NCBI GenBank assembly: GCA_900115795.1
Contig: FOXT01000004.1
Location: 248,001 to 312,000 of the forward strand
Direction of reading: 5' to 3'
DNA from: Lachnospiraceae bacterium XBB1006
Lineage (GTDB): Bacteria; Bacillota; Clostridia; Lachnospirales; Lachnospiraceae
Length of the DNA: 64,000 bases
The translations under genes were made by a program, and so were the position numbers. The notes beneath the pieces are model-generated. The model saw nothing but the letters and a program-made list of their open reading frames with translations, was not told the DNA's origin and did not search any database. Of the stretch, positions 26,983 to 36,564 are shown one piece after another. The first letter of the stretch is position 1. Each line of letters starts with the position of its first letter.

Positions 26983-27546
26983 CTAGAAATTTCATCCAAA
27001 TTGGATTTATTGTCACCTCAGACAATACTCCAATGCTAAAAAACGCCGCAAAAAGTGCGGTATTCCGCCACATTCCGGCCAATTTTTCTTCTCGAAATGT
27101 TTTTCTCATTCTTTCCGAAAAAAACAAACTGCATCCATAAAAGTACCATTGTGGTGTCAGCATTCCTATCAGGATCACAACTGCTTTCGCATGATATCGT
27201 AACACAAGAACTCCCCATCCATATCCAACGAAATAAAGCGTTATAGCAAGAAGACTTACTTTCGTGGAATTTTTCATCAGATTTGTCCCATTCGTTGCCC
27301 CAAGAAAGAACAACACGCTCCTATGTAGCAAAACATAGCGCAAAAGCTCTTCTCGCATAACATCCTCGTACAAAAAATTTTCCAAAAAAAATTCCATGTA
27401 AACTCCTAATGCACTCTCTTCTGTTCGCGATAACCAGATGCCACTTACTATGCCGATTGCGCCTGCCAGCAGGCAACTGCAAATAATCACGGTACTTTTT
27501 TTCCAATGTATACTTGCCGTACCATCGCCTCCCCACTTTTTTTCAC
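26969..27546 (-). CDS. spoIIM: stage II sporulation protein M, start disrupted by apparent frameshift
   Basis: A polytopic membrane protein of the SpoIIM/DUF95 family, with spans at STVIICSCLLAGAIGIVSGIWL, SVLFFLGATNGTN onward, LLAITLYFVGYGWGVLVL, VVILIGMLTPQWYFYGCSLFF and a C-terminal SIGVLSEVTINPIWMKFLV. In Bacillus SpoIIM drives engulfment with SpoIID and SpoIIP. The reading frame has no good start: in-frame TTG codons lie inside the rny terminator. A GTG at 27546 with GAAGG six bases before it, and an ATG at 27525, are in the frame one base off. One extra A in the A7 tract (27496-27502) would join that frame to the body. Without it, GTG at 27490 is the only in-frame choice. Confidence 0.75.
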
Positions 27547-27573
27547 TATATGCCTTCTTTCTAATTTCTATGC

Positions 27574-27615
27574 AAAAAAAGGTGCTGCCTGCATCCAACG
27601 GATACAAGCAACACC
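27574..27615 (-). terminator. rho-independent terminator of rny
   Basis: GGTGTTGCTTGTATCC pairs with GGATGCAGGCAGCACC around a 3-base loop, followed by TTTTTTT on the minus strand, 28 bases after the rny stop. Confidence 0.9.
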
Positions 27616-27642
27616 CTCATCACCTTCATCATGTAAAAATAA

Positions 27643-29202
27643 TTACTTCGCGTAATCGGTCACTCTAGATTCACGTATTACACTGATCTTAATCTGTCCC
27701 GGATATGCTAATTCGCTTTCAACACGTTTCGCAATATCTCTTCCAAGTAATACCATATCAGCATCGGAAATCTGTTCAGGAACAACCATAATACGAACTT
27801 CTCTTCCTGCCTGAATAGCAAAAGACTTATCAACGCCTTTAAAACTGTCTGCAATTTCTTCTAATTGTTTCAAACGATTTGCGTATGTTTCTAATGTCTC
27901 TCTACGCGCACCCGGTCTAGCTGCAGAAATAGCATCTGCCGCCTGCACAATACATGCAATTAAAGTTTCTGGTTCTACATCACCATGATGAGCTTCCACG
28001 GCATTTACTACCAATGGACCCTCTTTGTATTTTCTACAAAGGTCTGCTCCCAATTGAATATGGGAACCTTCCATGTCATGATCAACTGCTTTACCAATGT
28101 CATGTAAAAGACCGGCTCTCTTCGCCATCTTTACATCAACACCAACTTCTGCCGCTAATAGTCCGGACAACTGAGCCACTTCGATGGAATGCTTCAGCGC
28201 ATTCTGTCCAAAACTGGTTCTAAACTTCATACGTCCTAATAACTTCACAAGTTCCGGATGTATTCCGTGCACACCTACTTCCAAGGTCGCACTCTCACCC
28301 TCTTCACGCATCATGTTCTCCACTTCATGTTGCGCTTTCTCAACCATTTCTTCAATTCTTGCCGGATGAATACGTCCATCCACAATTAACTTCTCCAAAG
28401 CGATTCTTGCAATCTCTCTTCTTACCGGATCAAAACTTGATAAAACGACTGCATCCGGTGTATCGTCGATAATCAAATCAACACCTGTTAACGTCTCGAG
28501 GGTACGAATATTACGTCCCTCACGTCCAATGATACGTCCTTTCATTTCGTCACCCGGAAGCTGTACTACAGAAATTGTAGCCTCAGACACGTGATCAGCC
28601 GCACATTTCTGAATAGCTGTCACTACATAATCCTTTGCTTTCTTAGATGCTTCTTCTTTCGCTTTGCTTTCTAATTCTTTAATTAATTTTGCAGTGTCTA
28701 GTTTGACGTCATCTTCTACTGTTTTCAGAAGATAATCTTTCGCTTGTTCGGAGGTTAATCCAGAGATTCGTTCGAGTTCCTGTACGCGCTCTTCATTGAG
28801 TTTAGCTATCTTTTCTTTCTGAACAGCAATTTCCTGTTCTCTACTCGTGCAGTCTGCTTCACGTTTCTCTACTGCTGAAATCTTCTTGTCCAAGGTCTCT
28901 TCGCGTTGGGTAACACGACGCTCTAATCGTGAAACCTCTGCTCTACGTTCCTTGCACTCCTTCTCCAATTCGTTCTTCGTGCGAATGGATTCTTCCTTGA
29001 CCTCCAGTAAAGACTCACGCTTCTTCTCTTCTGCAGCCTTAATAGCATCATCAACTATCTGTCTCGCTCTGTCTTCTGCACTACCGACTTTCTCTTCGTA
29101 CTGTTTCTTTCTCAAATTCGTAACAATCTGAGCAGTAACCGGAATCGCAACAATGCAGGCAACAATCAAACCGATTAATGCGGACAAAATGTCAAAATGC
29201 AC
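27643..29202 (-). CDS. rny: ribonuclease Y
   Basis: 519 residues: an N-terminal membrane anchor ([20 protein letters not shown]), a long charged coiled coil (about residues 30-190), a KH domain ([25 protein letters not shown] in part) and an HD phosphodiesterase domain ([14 protein letters not shown]). It is the main endonuclease starting mRNA decay in many Firmicutes and acts at the membrane. The start codon is GTG, seven bases after AGGAGG. It has its own promoter and terminator. Confidence 0.97.
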   Translation of the reverse strand: MHFDILSALIGLIVACIVAIPVTAQIVTNLRKKQYEEKVGSAEDRARQIVDDAIKAAEEKKRESLLEVKEESIRTKNELEKECKERRAEVSRLERRVTQREETLDKKISAVEKREADCTSREQEIAVQKEKIAKLNEERVQELERISGLTSEQAKDYLLKTVEDDVKLDTAKLIKELESKAKEEASKKAKDYVVTAIQKCAADHVSEATISVVQLPGDEMKGRIIGREGRNIRTLETLTGVDLIIDDTPDAVVLSSFDPVRREIARIALEKLIVDGRIHPARIEEMVEKAQHEVENMMREEGESATLEVGVHGIHPELVKLLGRMKFRTSFGQNALKHSIEVAQLSGLLAAEVGVDVKMAKRAGLLHDIGKAVDHDMEGSHIQLGADLCRKYKEGPLVVNAVEAHHGDVEPETLIACIVQAADAISAARPGARRETLETYANRLKQLEEIADSFKGVDKSFAIQAGREVRIMVVPEQISDADMVLLGRDIAKRVESELAYPGQIKISVIRESRVTDYAK

Positions 29203-29297
29203 AGGAGCACCTCCTTTATTTAGTTTTCAAACTTCAGTGTTGTCACATATCTATGATAGCAATCTGGCTTACTACAATGTATAGTTTCAACAATAAA

Positions 29298-29326
29298 ATT
29301 TTATACTGTTTCACGGCTTCTGTCAA
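29298..29326 (-). promoter_or_regulatory. sigma-A-type promoter of rny
   Basis: Minus strand: perfect -35 TTGACA (29321-29326), 17-bp spacer, -10 TAAAAT (29298-29303), about 95 bases before the rny start, leaving a moderately long 5' leader. Confidence 0.75.
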
Positions 29327-29406
29327 GTACTTGTGTACCATCACACAAAATAATTGCATATATTGTATGTAAAAAAAAGAAAAAAACTCCATCTAACTTG
29401 TTTGTC

Positions 29407-29877
29407 CTATCCCCATTCTCCATCGTCTTGCATACAGGCACGTATATCTTCCATCAAAAATCCTCTTCTCATTAAAAATGCGATGATTCGATTCTTCTCC
29501 TTATAATCCGATGTCTCCGGATCGTAATGTTTCTTTAAAAGTAATTTTCGAATCATTTCCCGTTCATTCCCCTCATACTCTTCTGCAATTGCTGCTTCAA
29601 TGTCCTCTCGCACAATCCCCTTCTTAAGCAAATCAAGTTTCAGCTGTTGCCTGCTCTTTGTATGCTGTCGGTAACGAATATAATTACGTGCATAGCGCTC
29701 GTCGTCAATATAGTGAAAAGATTTAACATAGGAAAGCGCTTCTTCACAGGCTTCCTCCGAAAATCCCTTCTCCCTAAGCTTTGCCAGCAGCTGGCTCTGT
29801 GTGCGATCTTGTTTCTCCAAAAGATACATTGCCTTCTTCTTTGCTTCCTTTATTTCCCGTTCTAATTGTTCATCCAT
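29407..29877 (-). CDS. recX: regulatory protein RecX
   Basis: 156 residues of three-helix RecX repeats (RTQSQLLAKLREKGFSEEACEEAL, SRQQLKLDLLKKGIVREDIEAAI, KNRIIAFLMRRGFLMEDIRACM; listed in parts). It modulates RecA filaments. ATG at 29877 follows GGAGGAATGT; longer in-frame starts lie inside the recA terminator. It is downstream of recA, and that terminator between them should lower its expression. Confidence 0.92.
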   Translation of the reverse strand: MDEQLEREIKEAKKKAMYLLEKQDRTQSQLLAKLREKGFSEEACEEALSYVKSFHYIDDERYARNYIRYRQHTKSRQQLKLDLLKKGIVREDIEAAIAEEYEGNEREMIRKLLLKKHYDPETSDYKEKNRIIAFLMRRGFLMEDIRACMQDDGEWG

Positions 29878-29887
29878 ACATTCCTCC

Positions 29888-29926
29888 AAAAAAGGAGCCC
29901 GAAGTACCACCATACTCCGAGCTCCT
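29888..29926 (-). terminator. terminator between recA and recX
   Basis: AGGAGCTCGGAGTA pairs with TACTTCGGGCTCCT (one mismatch) and is followed by TTTTTT on the minus strand, seven bases after the recA stop. recX expression must come from readthrough. Confidence 0.85.
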
Positions 29927-29932
29927 AATCGC

Positions 29933-30985
29933 TTATTCTTCAGGAGTTGCAACCTCAGACGCGGTATCTGTCGTTGCTTCCTCTACTGCACCATCCAATT
30001 GATAATGTGCTCTTACTTGCGCCTCAATTTCTGCGCAAATCTCCGGATTATTCGCAAGGAAGGTCTTTGCATTCTCGCGTCCCTGTCCTATCTTATCGCC
30101 TTTATAAGCATACCATGCTCCGGATTTATTAATGACATCAATATTGGCTGCCAAATCCAACAAATCCCCTTCTTTGGAAATTCCTTTACCAAACATGATA
30201 TCAAATTCAGCCTCACGAAATGGAGGTGCCACCTTGTTCTTTACAATCTTAATTCTGGTACGGTTACCTATCACTTCACCGCCCTGCTTCAGAGCCTCGA
30301 TTCTACGAACATCCATACGAATTGAGGAATAGAACTTAAGCGCACGACCACCGGTGGTTGTTTCCGGATTACCAAACATAATACCAACCTTCTCACGCAA
30401 CTGGTTGATAAAGATTACAATACAATTCGACTTGCTGATTACTCCGGTCAATTTACGTAACGCCTGTGACATCAGGCGTGCCTGTAAGCCAACGTGGGAA
30501 TCGCCCATATCTCCGTCAATCTCGGCCTTTGGAACCAAAGCCGCTACGGAGTCCACAATGACAATATCAACAGCACCGGAGCGCACCATTGTCTCCGTAA
30601 TCTCCAACGCTTGTTCCCCGTTATCCGGTTGGGAAATGTAAAGGTTATCAATGTCCACTCCAATGTTCTTGGCATATACCGGATCAAGTGCATGTTCCGC
30701 ATCAATAAAACCTGCAATACCTCCACGCTTCTGAACCTCAGCAACCATGTGCAATGCCACTGTCGTCTTACCACTGGACTCCGGACCATACACTTCTATC
30801 ACACGTCCTCTTGGCACACCACCAAGTCCCAAAGCAATATCCAAGCTTATTGACCCGGTTGGTACCGTTTCGACATTCATATTTGCTGAATTATCTCCCA
30901 ACTTCATAACGGATCCTTTTCCGTACTGTTTCTCAATCTGCGCAATGGCAGCATCCAATGCTTTCAATCTATCTTCTTTCGCCAT
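29933..30985 (-). CDS. recA: recombinase RecA
   Basis: 350 residues. Walker [10 protein letters not shown] (about residues 67-75), the [16 protein letters not shown]alker B region, and the L2-region block [21 protein letters not shown]. It forms the ATP-dependent filament for homologous recombination and SOS induction. ATG at 30985 follows GGAGATAC. A consensus promoter and a LexA box lie just upstream, so it is under SOS control. Confidence 0.98.
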   Translation of the reverse strand: MAKEDRLKALDAAIAQIEKQYGKGSVMKLGDNSANMNVETVPTGSISLDIALGLGGVPRGRVIEVYGPESSGKTTVALHMVAEVQKRGGIAGFIDAEHALDPVYAKNIGVDIDNLYISQPDNGEQALEITETMVRSGAVDIVIVDSVAALVPKAEIDGDMGDSHVGLQARLMSQALRKLTGVISKSNCIVIFINQLREKVGIMFGNPETTTGGRALKFYSSIRMDVRRIEALKQGGEVIGNRTRIKIVKNKVAPPFREAEFDIMFGKGISKEGDLLDLAANIDVINKSGAWYAYKGDKIGQGRENAKTFLANNPEICAEIEAQVRAHYQLDGAVEEATTDTASEVATPEE

Positions 30986-31000
30986 ATGTATCTCCTTGCC

Positions 31001-31014
31001 CGAACCTATGTTCG
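31001..31014. promoter_or_regulatory. LexA (SOS) box of recA
   Basis: CGAACCTATGTTCG matches the Gram-positive LexA operator CGAAC-N4-GTTCG exactly. It lies between the recA -10 box and the ATG, where bound LexA would block transcription. Confidence 0.88.
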
Positions 31015-31027
31015 TTTCTTTAAAAAA

Positions 31028-31056
31028 ATAATATACTACTTTCATGGAAAAGTCAA
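31028..31056 (-). promoter_or_regulatory. sigma-A-type promoter of recA
   Basis: Minus strand: -35 TTGACT (31051-31056), 17-bp spacer, -10 TATTAT (31028-31033), 14 bases upstream of the LexA box. Confidence 0.8.
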
Positions 31057-31076
31057 CAGATAAATAAGATTTTCCG

Positions 31077-31106
31077 AAAAAAAGACAGCCACAAAAGTGA
31101 CTGCCT
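31077..31106 (-). terminator. terminator of the M15 peptidase gene
   Basis: Minus strand: GGCAGTCAC-TTTT-GTGGCTGTC followed by TTTTTTTC, 28 bases after the stop at 31134. The hairpin separates this gene from the recA promoter. Confidence 0.85.
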
Positions 31107-31133
31107 CTAGTATGCAACATTTTTCGCCCAAAG

Positions 31134-31874
31134 TCAAGGCTTTCGGATTTCAAAGTGTTGATAATCCTTACGGTTGCTAAAATCTCCGCCCCAAGTAAAT
31201 CCAAATTCCGAAAACACCCGAAAACAGACATCATCCCGCTCAATTTTATACGGAAAATCTTTGCTTCGATCTGCATACTTCTGCCCTTTCTCCGGCTCTA
31301 CATAAAGCTTCCCTCCGTAAGAATACACATACGGATTATACAGCGGATTAATATCAATTGCCCTTCCATAACTATGATTCGACAATTGGTTGGATTTCGC
31401 AATCTTACGATAGTTAAAGGCGGATGTGTTATTCGCTTCCATGGATTTCGTATCGTCTGCGTCAAAATCATCCACCAGCTGCATCCGTTCAATTGGATAA
31501 TGCGCCTCATACAACTTTTCAAAAATAGCTAACACCTTCCGTGCCACATCCTTATTTACAATCATTTCACCCACATGGATTTCTCCGTCAAATCCATAGT
31601 GGGAAATGGTTAAATATCGCAAATCTTCAAGAGGAACCTCCTTGTTTTCTTTATATGAATGCCCGTTAATCCTATCAAAGACATCATCCCCTCTAACAAT
31701 CTTTCGCATAGAAAAAACCGGTCCTTGTAACTTCTCTTCCTTTTTCTCCATTACCGTCTTCGAAGACTTTTGCGGCTTAACAGTTTCCTTATGTTCCGGC
31801 TTCTTTGTACACCCAATCGTTGATATCAAGACAAAAAATATAGCCATCCCTATCACAACACTATATCGTTTCAT
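31134..31874 (-). CDS. M15-family D-Ala-D-Ala carboxypeptidase-like lipoprotein
   Basis: 246 residues. A lipoprotein signal ([17 protein letters not shown]) puts the lipid-modified Cys at residue 22, followed by a charged linker. The C-terminal peptidase_M15_4 domain has the zinc ligands in [14 protein letters not shown] (His and Asp) and in [10 protein letters not shown] (His). Related enzymes trim peptidoglycan stem peptides. It acts outside the cell, tethered to the membrane. It stands alone, divergent from the CoA-transferase gene. Confidence 0.88.
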   Translation of the reverse strand: MKRYSVVIGMAIFFVLISTIGCTKKPEHKETVKPQKSSKTVMEKKEEKLQGPVFSMRKIVRGDDVFDRINGHSYKENKEVPLEDLRYLTISHYGFDGEIHVGEMIVNKDVARKVLAIFEKLYEAHYPIERMQLVDDFDADDTKSMEANNTSAFNYRKIAKSNQLSNHSYGRAIDINPLYNPYVYSYGGKLYVEPEKGQKYADRSKDFPYKIERDDVCFRVFSEFGFTWGGDFSNRKDYQHFEIRKP

Positions 31875-31942
31875 ATTCCTGGTTTCCTTTTCTAACTTTC
31901 TTTTGGAACATTATAGCGTAAAAATTGTTCTCATGCAAGTGC

Positions 31943-31971
31943 TTGCGTTTTATGTCTAACAATAGTATGAT
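31943..31971 (+). promoter_or_regulatory. possible promoter of the CoA-transferase gene
   Basis: Plus strand: -35 TTGCGT (31943-31948), 17-bp spacer, -10 TATGAT (31966-31971), 36 bases before the TTG start. The -35 box matches only in the first three bases. Confidence 0.45.
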
Positions 31972-32007
31972 ATCTATATATATGTCACATAAAGGAGGGG
32001 CTCTACA

Positions 32008-33351
32008 TTGAATTATCAAGAAGAATATCAAAAGAAACTTGTGACTGCAGATGAAGCTGTAAAATGTATTAAGTCTGGCGACTGGGTTGACTATGGTTGG
32101 GGAACTGCAACCGTTGAAGCGCTTGACAAAGCACTTGCCCGTCGTACAGATGAATTAACCGACGTGAAATTGCGAGGAGGTATTATTTTTCATAAGCCGG
32201 CTGTTTTTGACCGTCCGGATGCAGGCGAACATTTCTGTTGGAATTCCTGGCACATGAGTGGCTGTGAACGTAAAATGATAGCAGACGGTTGTGCATACTA
32301 CGCACCAATTCGTTATTCTGAATTACCGCGCTACTATCGTGATCACATCGTTCCAGACGACGTTGCAATGTTTGTTGTTGCACCGATGGATGAACACGGT
32401 TATTTTAATTTTGGACCAAATGCGTCGCATTTCAAAGCAATGTGCGAAACTGCGAAGAAAGTCATCGTCGAAGTAAATACTAATATGCCACGCTGTTTAG
32501 GCGGTTTTGAATCCGAGATTCACATTTCCGAAGTCGACATGATTGTCGAGGGCGAAAACACTCCACTTCCGGAATTACCAAGTGGAGGCGCACCAACCGA
32601 AGTTGACAAGAAAGTCGCTGAACTGGTGGTAAAAGAGATACCAAACGGCGCTTGCTTGCAGCTTGGTATCGGTGGTATGCCTAATACGATTGGACAATTG
32701 ATTGCCCAATCTGATTTAAAAGATCTCGGTGTCCATACAGAAATGTATGTAGATGCATTTGTAGATATTGCTAAGGCCGGCAAAATAACCGGTGCAAAGA
32801 AGAACATTGACCGTTTCCGCCAAACCTTTGCATTTGGCGCCGGAACCAAAAAAATGTATGATTACATAAACGACAACCCCGGTGTTATGAGCGCTCCGGT
32901 TGATTATACCAACGATGCTCGCGTAATTGGTTCCATTGATAACTTCATCTCCATCAACAATGCTGTAGACGTTGATCTTTATGGTCAGGTAAACGCAGAA
33001 TCCTCGGGAATCAAGCAGATTTCCGGTGCCGGTGGCCAAATGGATTTTGTAATGGGCGCCTACTTAAGCAATGGTGGAAAAAGTTTTATTTGTTTATCTT
33101 CCACTTACACAAGCAAGGATGGTACAGTAAATAGCCGCATTCGCCCAACGTTGGCAACCGGTTCCGTAGTTACGGATACCCGTCCGCAAACCATGTATCT
33201 GGTTACAGAATATGGCATGATTAACTTGAAAGGACTTTCCGCCTGGGAACGTGCAGAACAGATTATCTCCATCGCCCATCCGGACTTCCGTGATCAGTTA
33301 ATCAAAGAAGCCGAAGAAATGCACATTTGGAGACGTTCTAATAAACGCTAA
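32008..33351 (+). CDS. but: butyryl-CoA:acetate CoA-transferase
   Basis: 447 residues of the acetyl-CoA hydrolase/transferase family, with the length and motifs of the But enzymes of butyrate-forming gut Clostridia: [49 protein letters not shown], and the likely catalytic Glu245 in [12 protein letters not shown]. It moves CoA from butyryl-CoA to acetate, releasing butyrate. A related 4-hydroxybutyrate CoA-transferase cannot be fully excluded. The start is TTG, with AAAGGAGGGG upstream. It is on the plus strand, single, with its own promoter and terminator. Confidence 0.88.
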   Translation: MNYQEEYQKKLVTADEAVKCIKSGDWVDYGWGTATVEALDKALARRTDELTDVKLRGGIIFHKPAVFDRPDAGEHFCWNSWHMSGCERKMIADGCAYYAPIRYSELPRYYRDHIVPDDVAMFVVAPMDEHGYFNFGPNASHFKAMCETAKKVIVEVNTNMPRCLGGFESEIHISEVDMIVEGENTPLPELPSGGAPTEVDKKVAELVVKEIPNGACLQLGIGGMPNTIGQLIAQSDLKDLGVHTEMYVDAFVDIAKAGKITGAKKNIDRFRQTFAFGAGTKKMYDYINDNPGVMSAPVDYTNDARVIGSIDNFISINNAVDVDLYGQVNAESSGIKQISGAGGQMDFVMGAYLSNGGKSFICLSSTYTSKDGTVNSRIRPTLATGSVVTDTRPQTMYLVTEYGMINLKGLSAWERAEQIISIAHPDFRDQLIKEAEEMHIWRRSNKR

Positions 33352-33355
33352 GAAA

Positions 33356-33384
33356 AGAGTGGCTGTCATATGGCAGCCACTCTT
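33356..33384 (+). terminator. terminator of the CoA-transferase gene
   Basis: AAGAGTGGCTGTCA pairs with TGGCAGCCACTCTT (one G-T pair) and is followed by TTTCCTTG, just after the stop. It may also serve the opposing small membrane-protein gene. Confidence 0.8.
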
Positions 33385-33400
33385 TCCTTGTAAACCCTTC

Positions 33401-33517
33401 TTATCGAGCATCAGTACGATCAAATTCTTCTATGACGATGGATGCGTACTCGCCTGCCCATGACGTATAAATTGCCCCAATTGCCACAATAATTGCTCCA
33501 ACAATTATATAGCCCAT
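33401..33517 (-). CDS. 38-residue single-span membrane protein
   Basis: ATG at 33517 has GGGGGAAGG eight bases upstream. The peptide begins MGYIIVGAIIVAIGAIYTSW, one membrane helix, and ends with an acidic tail (YASIVIEEFDRTDAR). No family is recognised. It converges on the CoA-transferase terminator. The strong ribosome site and clean hydrophobic-then-charged pattern support a real small protein. Confidence 0.5.
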   Translation of the reverse strand: MGYIIVGAIIVAIGAIYTSWAGEYASIVIEEFDRTDAR

Positions 33518-33678
33518 AGCGTCAGCCTTCCCCCTTTCCTTGCTATTTATATGAAAAAAATACTCCTCATACCATACTTCAAAGACAAAACTACGCCATA
33601 TGTTCTTCCCCATAGAGCAATATCTGTTATTATTGTACCATACAATTTTTCTAATTCAAAGCAATTTTTGCATTTTTT

Positions 33679-34323
33679 TCAATTTTCCTCTTTTATTTCC
33701 AACACCATTCCATATTTCTTCAAATCCACTTTACCATTTACAACCTCAACCCCCTCTGCTTCCAGCAACTTTGCCTGGGCATGTTCCCCACCAAATGCAA
33801 ATTCCCCGGAAAGCTCCCCTTTCGCATTTACTACACGAAAACATGGTATAGTATCCGGATGCGGATTTCGATGAAGTGCATTTCCAACGGCCCTTGCCAT
33901 CTTTCTATCTCCGGCCATTTCTGCAATCTGTCCATACGTTGCCACTTTTCCTTTTGGAATTTGCTTAACTGCCTCGTAAATTCGTTTCCACTTACTTTCT
34001 GTCACGAGTTCATAGCTATGCGCTATCATTTGCTTCACAGCCTCTTCCGGAATGCTTCCATCCAACATCACGGTATTCCAATGTTCTTTGTTCTGGTGAT
34101 AGCCGGGAATCACCGATGCATATGCATGGCGCCAAAACTCGCGATGCTCTTCATCCACTTTTACATTTATGCATAGGATTCCATCCTTCTCGTATGTCCA
34201 CAAAAAGGCCTTTTTACTCCCCTTCACCCGCACAAGCTGCCAATTGGTATCGCGAAAAGGTGTGTCAATATATGTATTTGGAAAGCCGGTTCCATAAGCT
34301 AACGCTTCTTCTCTCTTAGTCAT
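33679..34323 (-). CDS. MmcQ/YjbR domain fused to MGMT-like alkyltransferase domain
   Basis: 214 residues. The first 115 or so match the MmcQ/YjbR fold (DTPFRDTNWQLVRVKGSKKAFLW, NKEHWNTVMLDGSIPEEAV). The last 100 match the DNA-binding and active-site part of O6-alkylguanine transferases: VYEAVKQIPKGKVATYGQIAEMAG-like, GNALHRNPHPDTIPCFRVV. The nucleophile Cys of PCHRV is present, but the His beside it is Phe. Repair activity is therefore uncertain; it could be an alkyltransferase-like damage sensor. It lies four bases after the Nudix gene. Confidence 0.82.
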   Translation of the reverse strand: MTKREEALAYGTGFPNTYIDTPFRDTNWQLVRVKGSKKAFLWTYEKDGILCINVKVDEEHREFWRHAYASVIPGYHQNKEHWNTVMLDGSIPEEAVKQMIAHSYELVTESKWKRIYEAVKQIPKGKVATYGQIAEMAGDRKMARAVGNALHRNPHPDTIPCFRVVNAKGELSGEFAFGGEHAQAKLLEAEGVEVVNGKVDLKKYGMVLEIKEEN

Positions 34324-34327
34324 ATTC

Positions 34328-34921
34328 TCACCCCATTTTATCCGCCAACATCAACGCCAAAACATGAATTGCCTGCTGAAATTTTCCTTGTTTCATTCTC
34401 TGCTGAATTTCCTCTCTGGATAATTTTACCACATTTAAACATTCCATTTCATCCAGAGATTGTTCTGCCACTTTGTGACAATTCTTCGCTCTAAATAAAA
34501 ATGCATAATTATCAGAAACCGTTGCATTGGATGGAATCGTTATAATGTGTTCCCATTCGTCTGACTCGTATCCGGATTCTTCCAATAATTCCCTTTTTGC
34601 CGCCAGAAGTGCCGCCTCTGAAGCTCCATCTTGCGTTCCACCATACTCTCGCCCATCCGTACGTTCAATTCCACCAGCAACAAACTCCGTTGTTACCTCG
34701 CGTATTCCATGCCGAAATTGTCTTACGCAGATGAAGTTTCCCTCCACATCAGTGGCCACAATAACCACGTAATCTCGACGACTGTAGCTATAAAACGGCG
34801 AAAATGTTCTTCCATCCGGAAAACGGTATTCGGTTTTCCGGAAATCTATCCATTCGTCCTGTACAATGTGTTCACAACTTACCTCTTCCCACATAAGGTC
34901 TTTATCTTCATTTTTCAACAT
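34328..34921 (-). CDS. Nudix hydrolase, ADP-ribose pyrophosphatase-like
   Basis: 197 residues. The Nudix box is present as GASEAALLAAKRELLEESGY, with the REL-EE core and Gly in place. FVAGGIERTDG precedes it, typical of ADP-sugar pyrophosphatases, and NATVSDNYAFLFRAKN follows. Likely hydrolyses ADP-ribose or a related nucleotide sugar. It starts after AAAAGGAGCGTTAGA and is co-transcribed with the MmcQ-MGMT fusion. Confidence 0.87.
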   Translation of the reverse strand: MLKNEDKDLMWEEVSCEHIVQDEWIDFRKTEYRFPDGRTFSPFYSYSRRDYVVIVATDVEGNFICVRQFRHGIREVTTEFVAGGIERTDGREYGGTQDGASEAALLAAKRELLEESGYESDEWEHIITIPSNATVSDNYAFLFRAKNCHKVAEQSLDEMECLNVVKLSREEIQQRMKQGKFQQAIHVLALMLADKMG

Positions 34922-34987
34922 TCTAACGCTCCTTTTGCATCGCTTCTATTTATTTTATCGTAATGCTTCCGCATATCATACTTTTTG

Positions 34988-35851
34988 TTAATTTTTCTTT
35001 TTCAAGCGACTCCGTGTGTGCAACCAGCGCACATCCACATCAATGTTCAACAGTGTTTTCACAATCCAAATCATAAATACGAACACCAAAATCGGAATCA
35101 GACAGGACGTCACAATCATCACTGCCACAGCTTCTATCAGGTTATTGATCTCTTTTTGCGCAGAATTAAGGACTTCCTTAATGTGCTCCTTGCTAAAGCT
35201 TGAAACCGTATCCTGCACATTCTCAGACACATCCTTGGTCCAGCCCGTAATCTTTTCCCAGAAGGATTTGCTCTCCTCCTTCGGTTCCTCCACCGGTTCC
35301 TCTTCTTCGATTCCAAATTTCTCGCTCACTTTGGTGCCACCATCAATAGCCTCCTGTACCGAAGACTCGTAGGTATGCTCAATCATATTGGCAATCCCCA
35401 CACTGGCCGGAATCACCATACAAATAGCCACGCTAAAAAGCGCCAGCTTCACGATTACGCGATCCAATATTTCTTTTCGCGCAAACAACTGAATTCCTAC
35501 CAGCAAACAGAGCAGGGGAATCATAATTTTACACACCGCCACACCGGTAATTACCAGCAGATATTTTTCCAAAAAAATGGCGCATAGTACAACCACCAGA
35601 TATCCACTGACATCCGCCAGTTTCTCTGCAATCGGCGTAGCCACATCTCCCGGCAACACCGTAATCATGGTAGAAGTCGCCGTCGTAACCGCCGTCAACT
35701 TCAACACGGTCTCTTTCTTCTCATCCAAAGTTGCAATCTGTTTTGCATGGGTGGCCGGTTTTTCAATCCAATTGGCCACTACGGTAAAAGATAGCGTTGC
35801 AATTAAAATTAGTGCTACCACCGCAATTACTTTTTTTATATCTATTTGCAT
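34988..35851 (-). CDS. multi-span membrane protein of unknown function
   Basis: 287 residues. Hydrophobic segments: residues 7-26 (VIAVVALILIATLSFTVVAN), two close spans around 85-125 (VVVLCAIFLEKYLLVITGVA, IPLLCLLVGIQLF), one near 135-155, and one near 245-270 (MIVTSCLIPILVFVFMIWIV). Between the last two lies an acidic then amphipathic soluble stretch (EEEEPVEEPKEESK). No family recognised with confidence. It overlaps the phosphoesterase gene by ten bases, so it is the third gene of that operon. Confidence 0.7.
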   Translation of the reverse strand: MQIDIKKVIAVVALILIATLSFTVVANWIEKPATHAKQIATLDEKKETVLKLTAVTTATSTMITVLPGDVATPIAEKLADVSGYLVVVLCAIFLEKYLLVITGVAVCKIMIPLLCLLVGIQLFARKEILDRVIVKLALFSVAICMVIPASVGIANMIEHTYESSVQEAIDGGTKVSEKFGIEEEEPVEEPKEESKSFWEKITGWTKDVSENVQDTVSSFSKEHIKEVLNSAQKEINNLIEAVAVMIVTSCLIPILVFVFMIWIVKTLLNIDVDVRWLHTRSRLKKKN

Positions 35852-36564
35852 TCTTTTCTCACCTTATCATACTTTCCATTTTTTGTATCAATCACCAGCA
35901 TGGCCGATTCTCCTATCTGCGTACCATCCCGATAAGTCGAAAACACATCGGTAGAAATGACGCTTTTTTCCTCATAAATCGCATCTACCGGCGTATGCCC
36001 CACCACCTGTACAAAGGTGTCCGCTCGAAAAATATCCATGTTCCGCACCTGTGGCCGATACCAAAGGGGCGAATCATTTTTCCAGAGAACCTCCGGATCC
36101 AAGTCATTGACCGCCGAAACAACCGCATCAATGTAGGCATCCACCAGCCCTTTGTTTATGGAACGCACAAAGCTGGTGGTAAGTCCTCCATGCAAAAACA
36201 ACACTTTATCAATTCGATGGATAAAATTCAGATTTTCCGGCCTCGGCAACGCCTCCTGCAATTCCCGTAGTTTTTGCCGCACGGTTGCCTCTGCATAGGC
36301 CGAATAGCCGGTTTCTAACTTGCCCCAGACATAGCTTATATCATGATTCCCATAGCACCACAAGGTATCCGGATGCGCCTTTGCAAACGCGATGGCTCGG
36401 TCAAAAGTCTCCTCATAGCGGTCTATGTGAATCTCCATCCCCCAATCATCGGGAATATCCATCAGGCACACTGCCTGCTGCGCCCTGCCACTTGCAAGAA
36501 TTTCTTCTGCCATATCAAACAACCATGGCTTCAAATGAATATCTGGTATTACTACTACTTTCAA
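35842..36564 (-). CDS. calcineurin-like metallophosphoesterase
   Basis: 240 residues with the metal-binding blocks in order: PDIH at residues 7-10, a degenerate DIPDDWG for GDxxDRG, CYGNHD, LHGG and VVGHTPVDA. The family cleaves phosphomonoesters or diesters; the substrate is unknown. The start is TTG, overlapping the flavoprotein stop (TTGA) with GGGG eight bases upstream, so translation is coupled. Confidence 0.85.
   Translation of the reverse strand: MKVVVIPDIHLKPWLFDMAEEILASGRAQQAVCLMDIPDDWGMEIHIDRYEETFDRAIAFAKAHPDTLWCYGNHDISYVWGKLETGYSAYAEATVRQKLRELQEALPRPENLNFIHRIDKVLFLHGGLTTSFVRSINKGLVDAYIDAVVSAVNDLDPEVLWKNDSPLWYRPQVRNMDIFRADTFVQVVGHTPVDAIYEEKSVISTDVFSTYRDGTQIGESAMLVIDTKNGKYDKVRKECK

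Noticed and set aside
29933..31276. 447-residue version of RecA
   Set aside because: The extra N-terminus runs through the LexA box and promoter; the ATG at 30985 with GGAGATAC is the real start.
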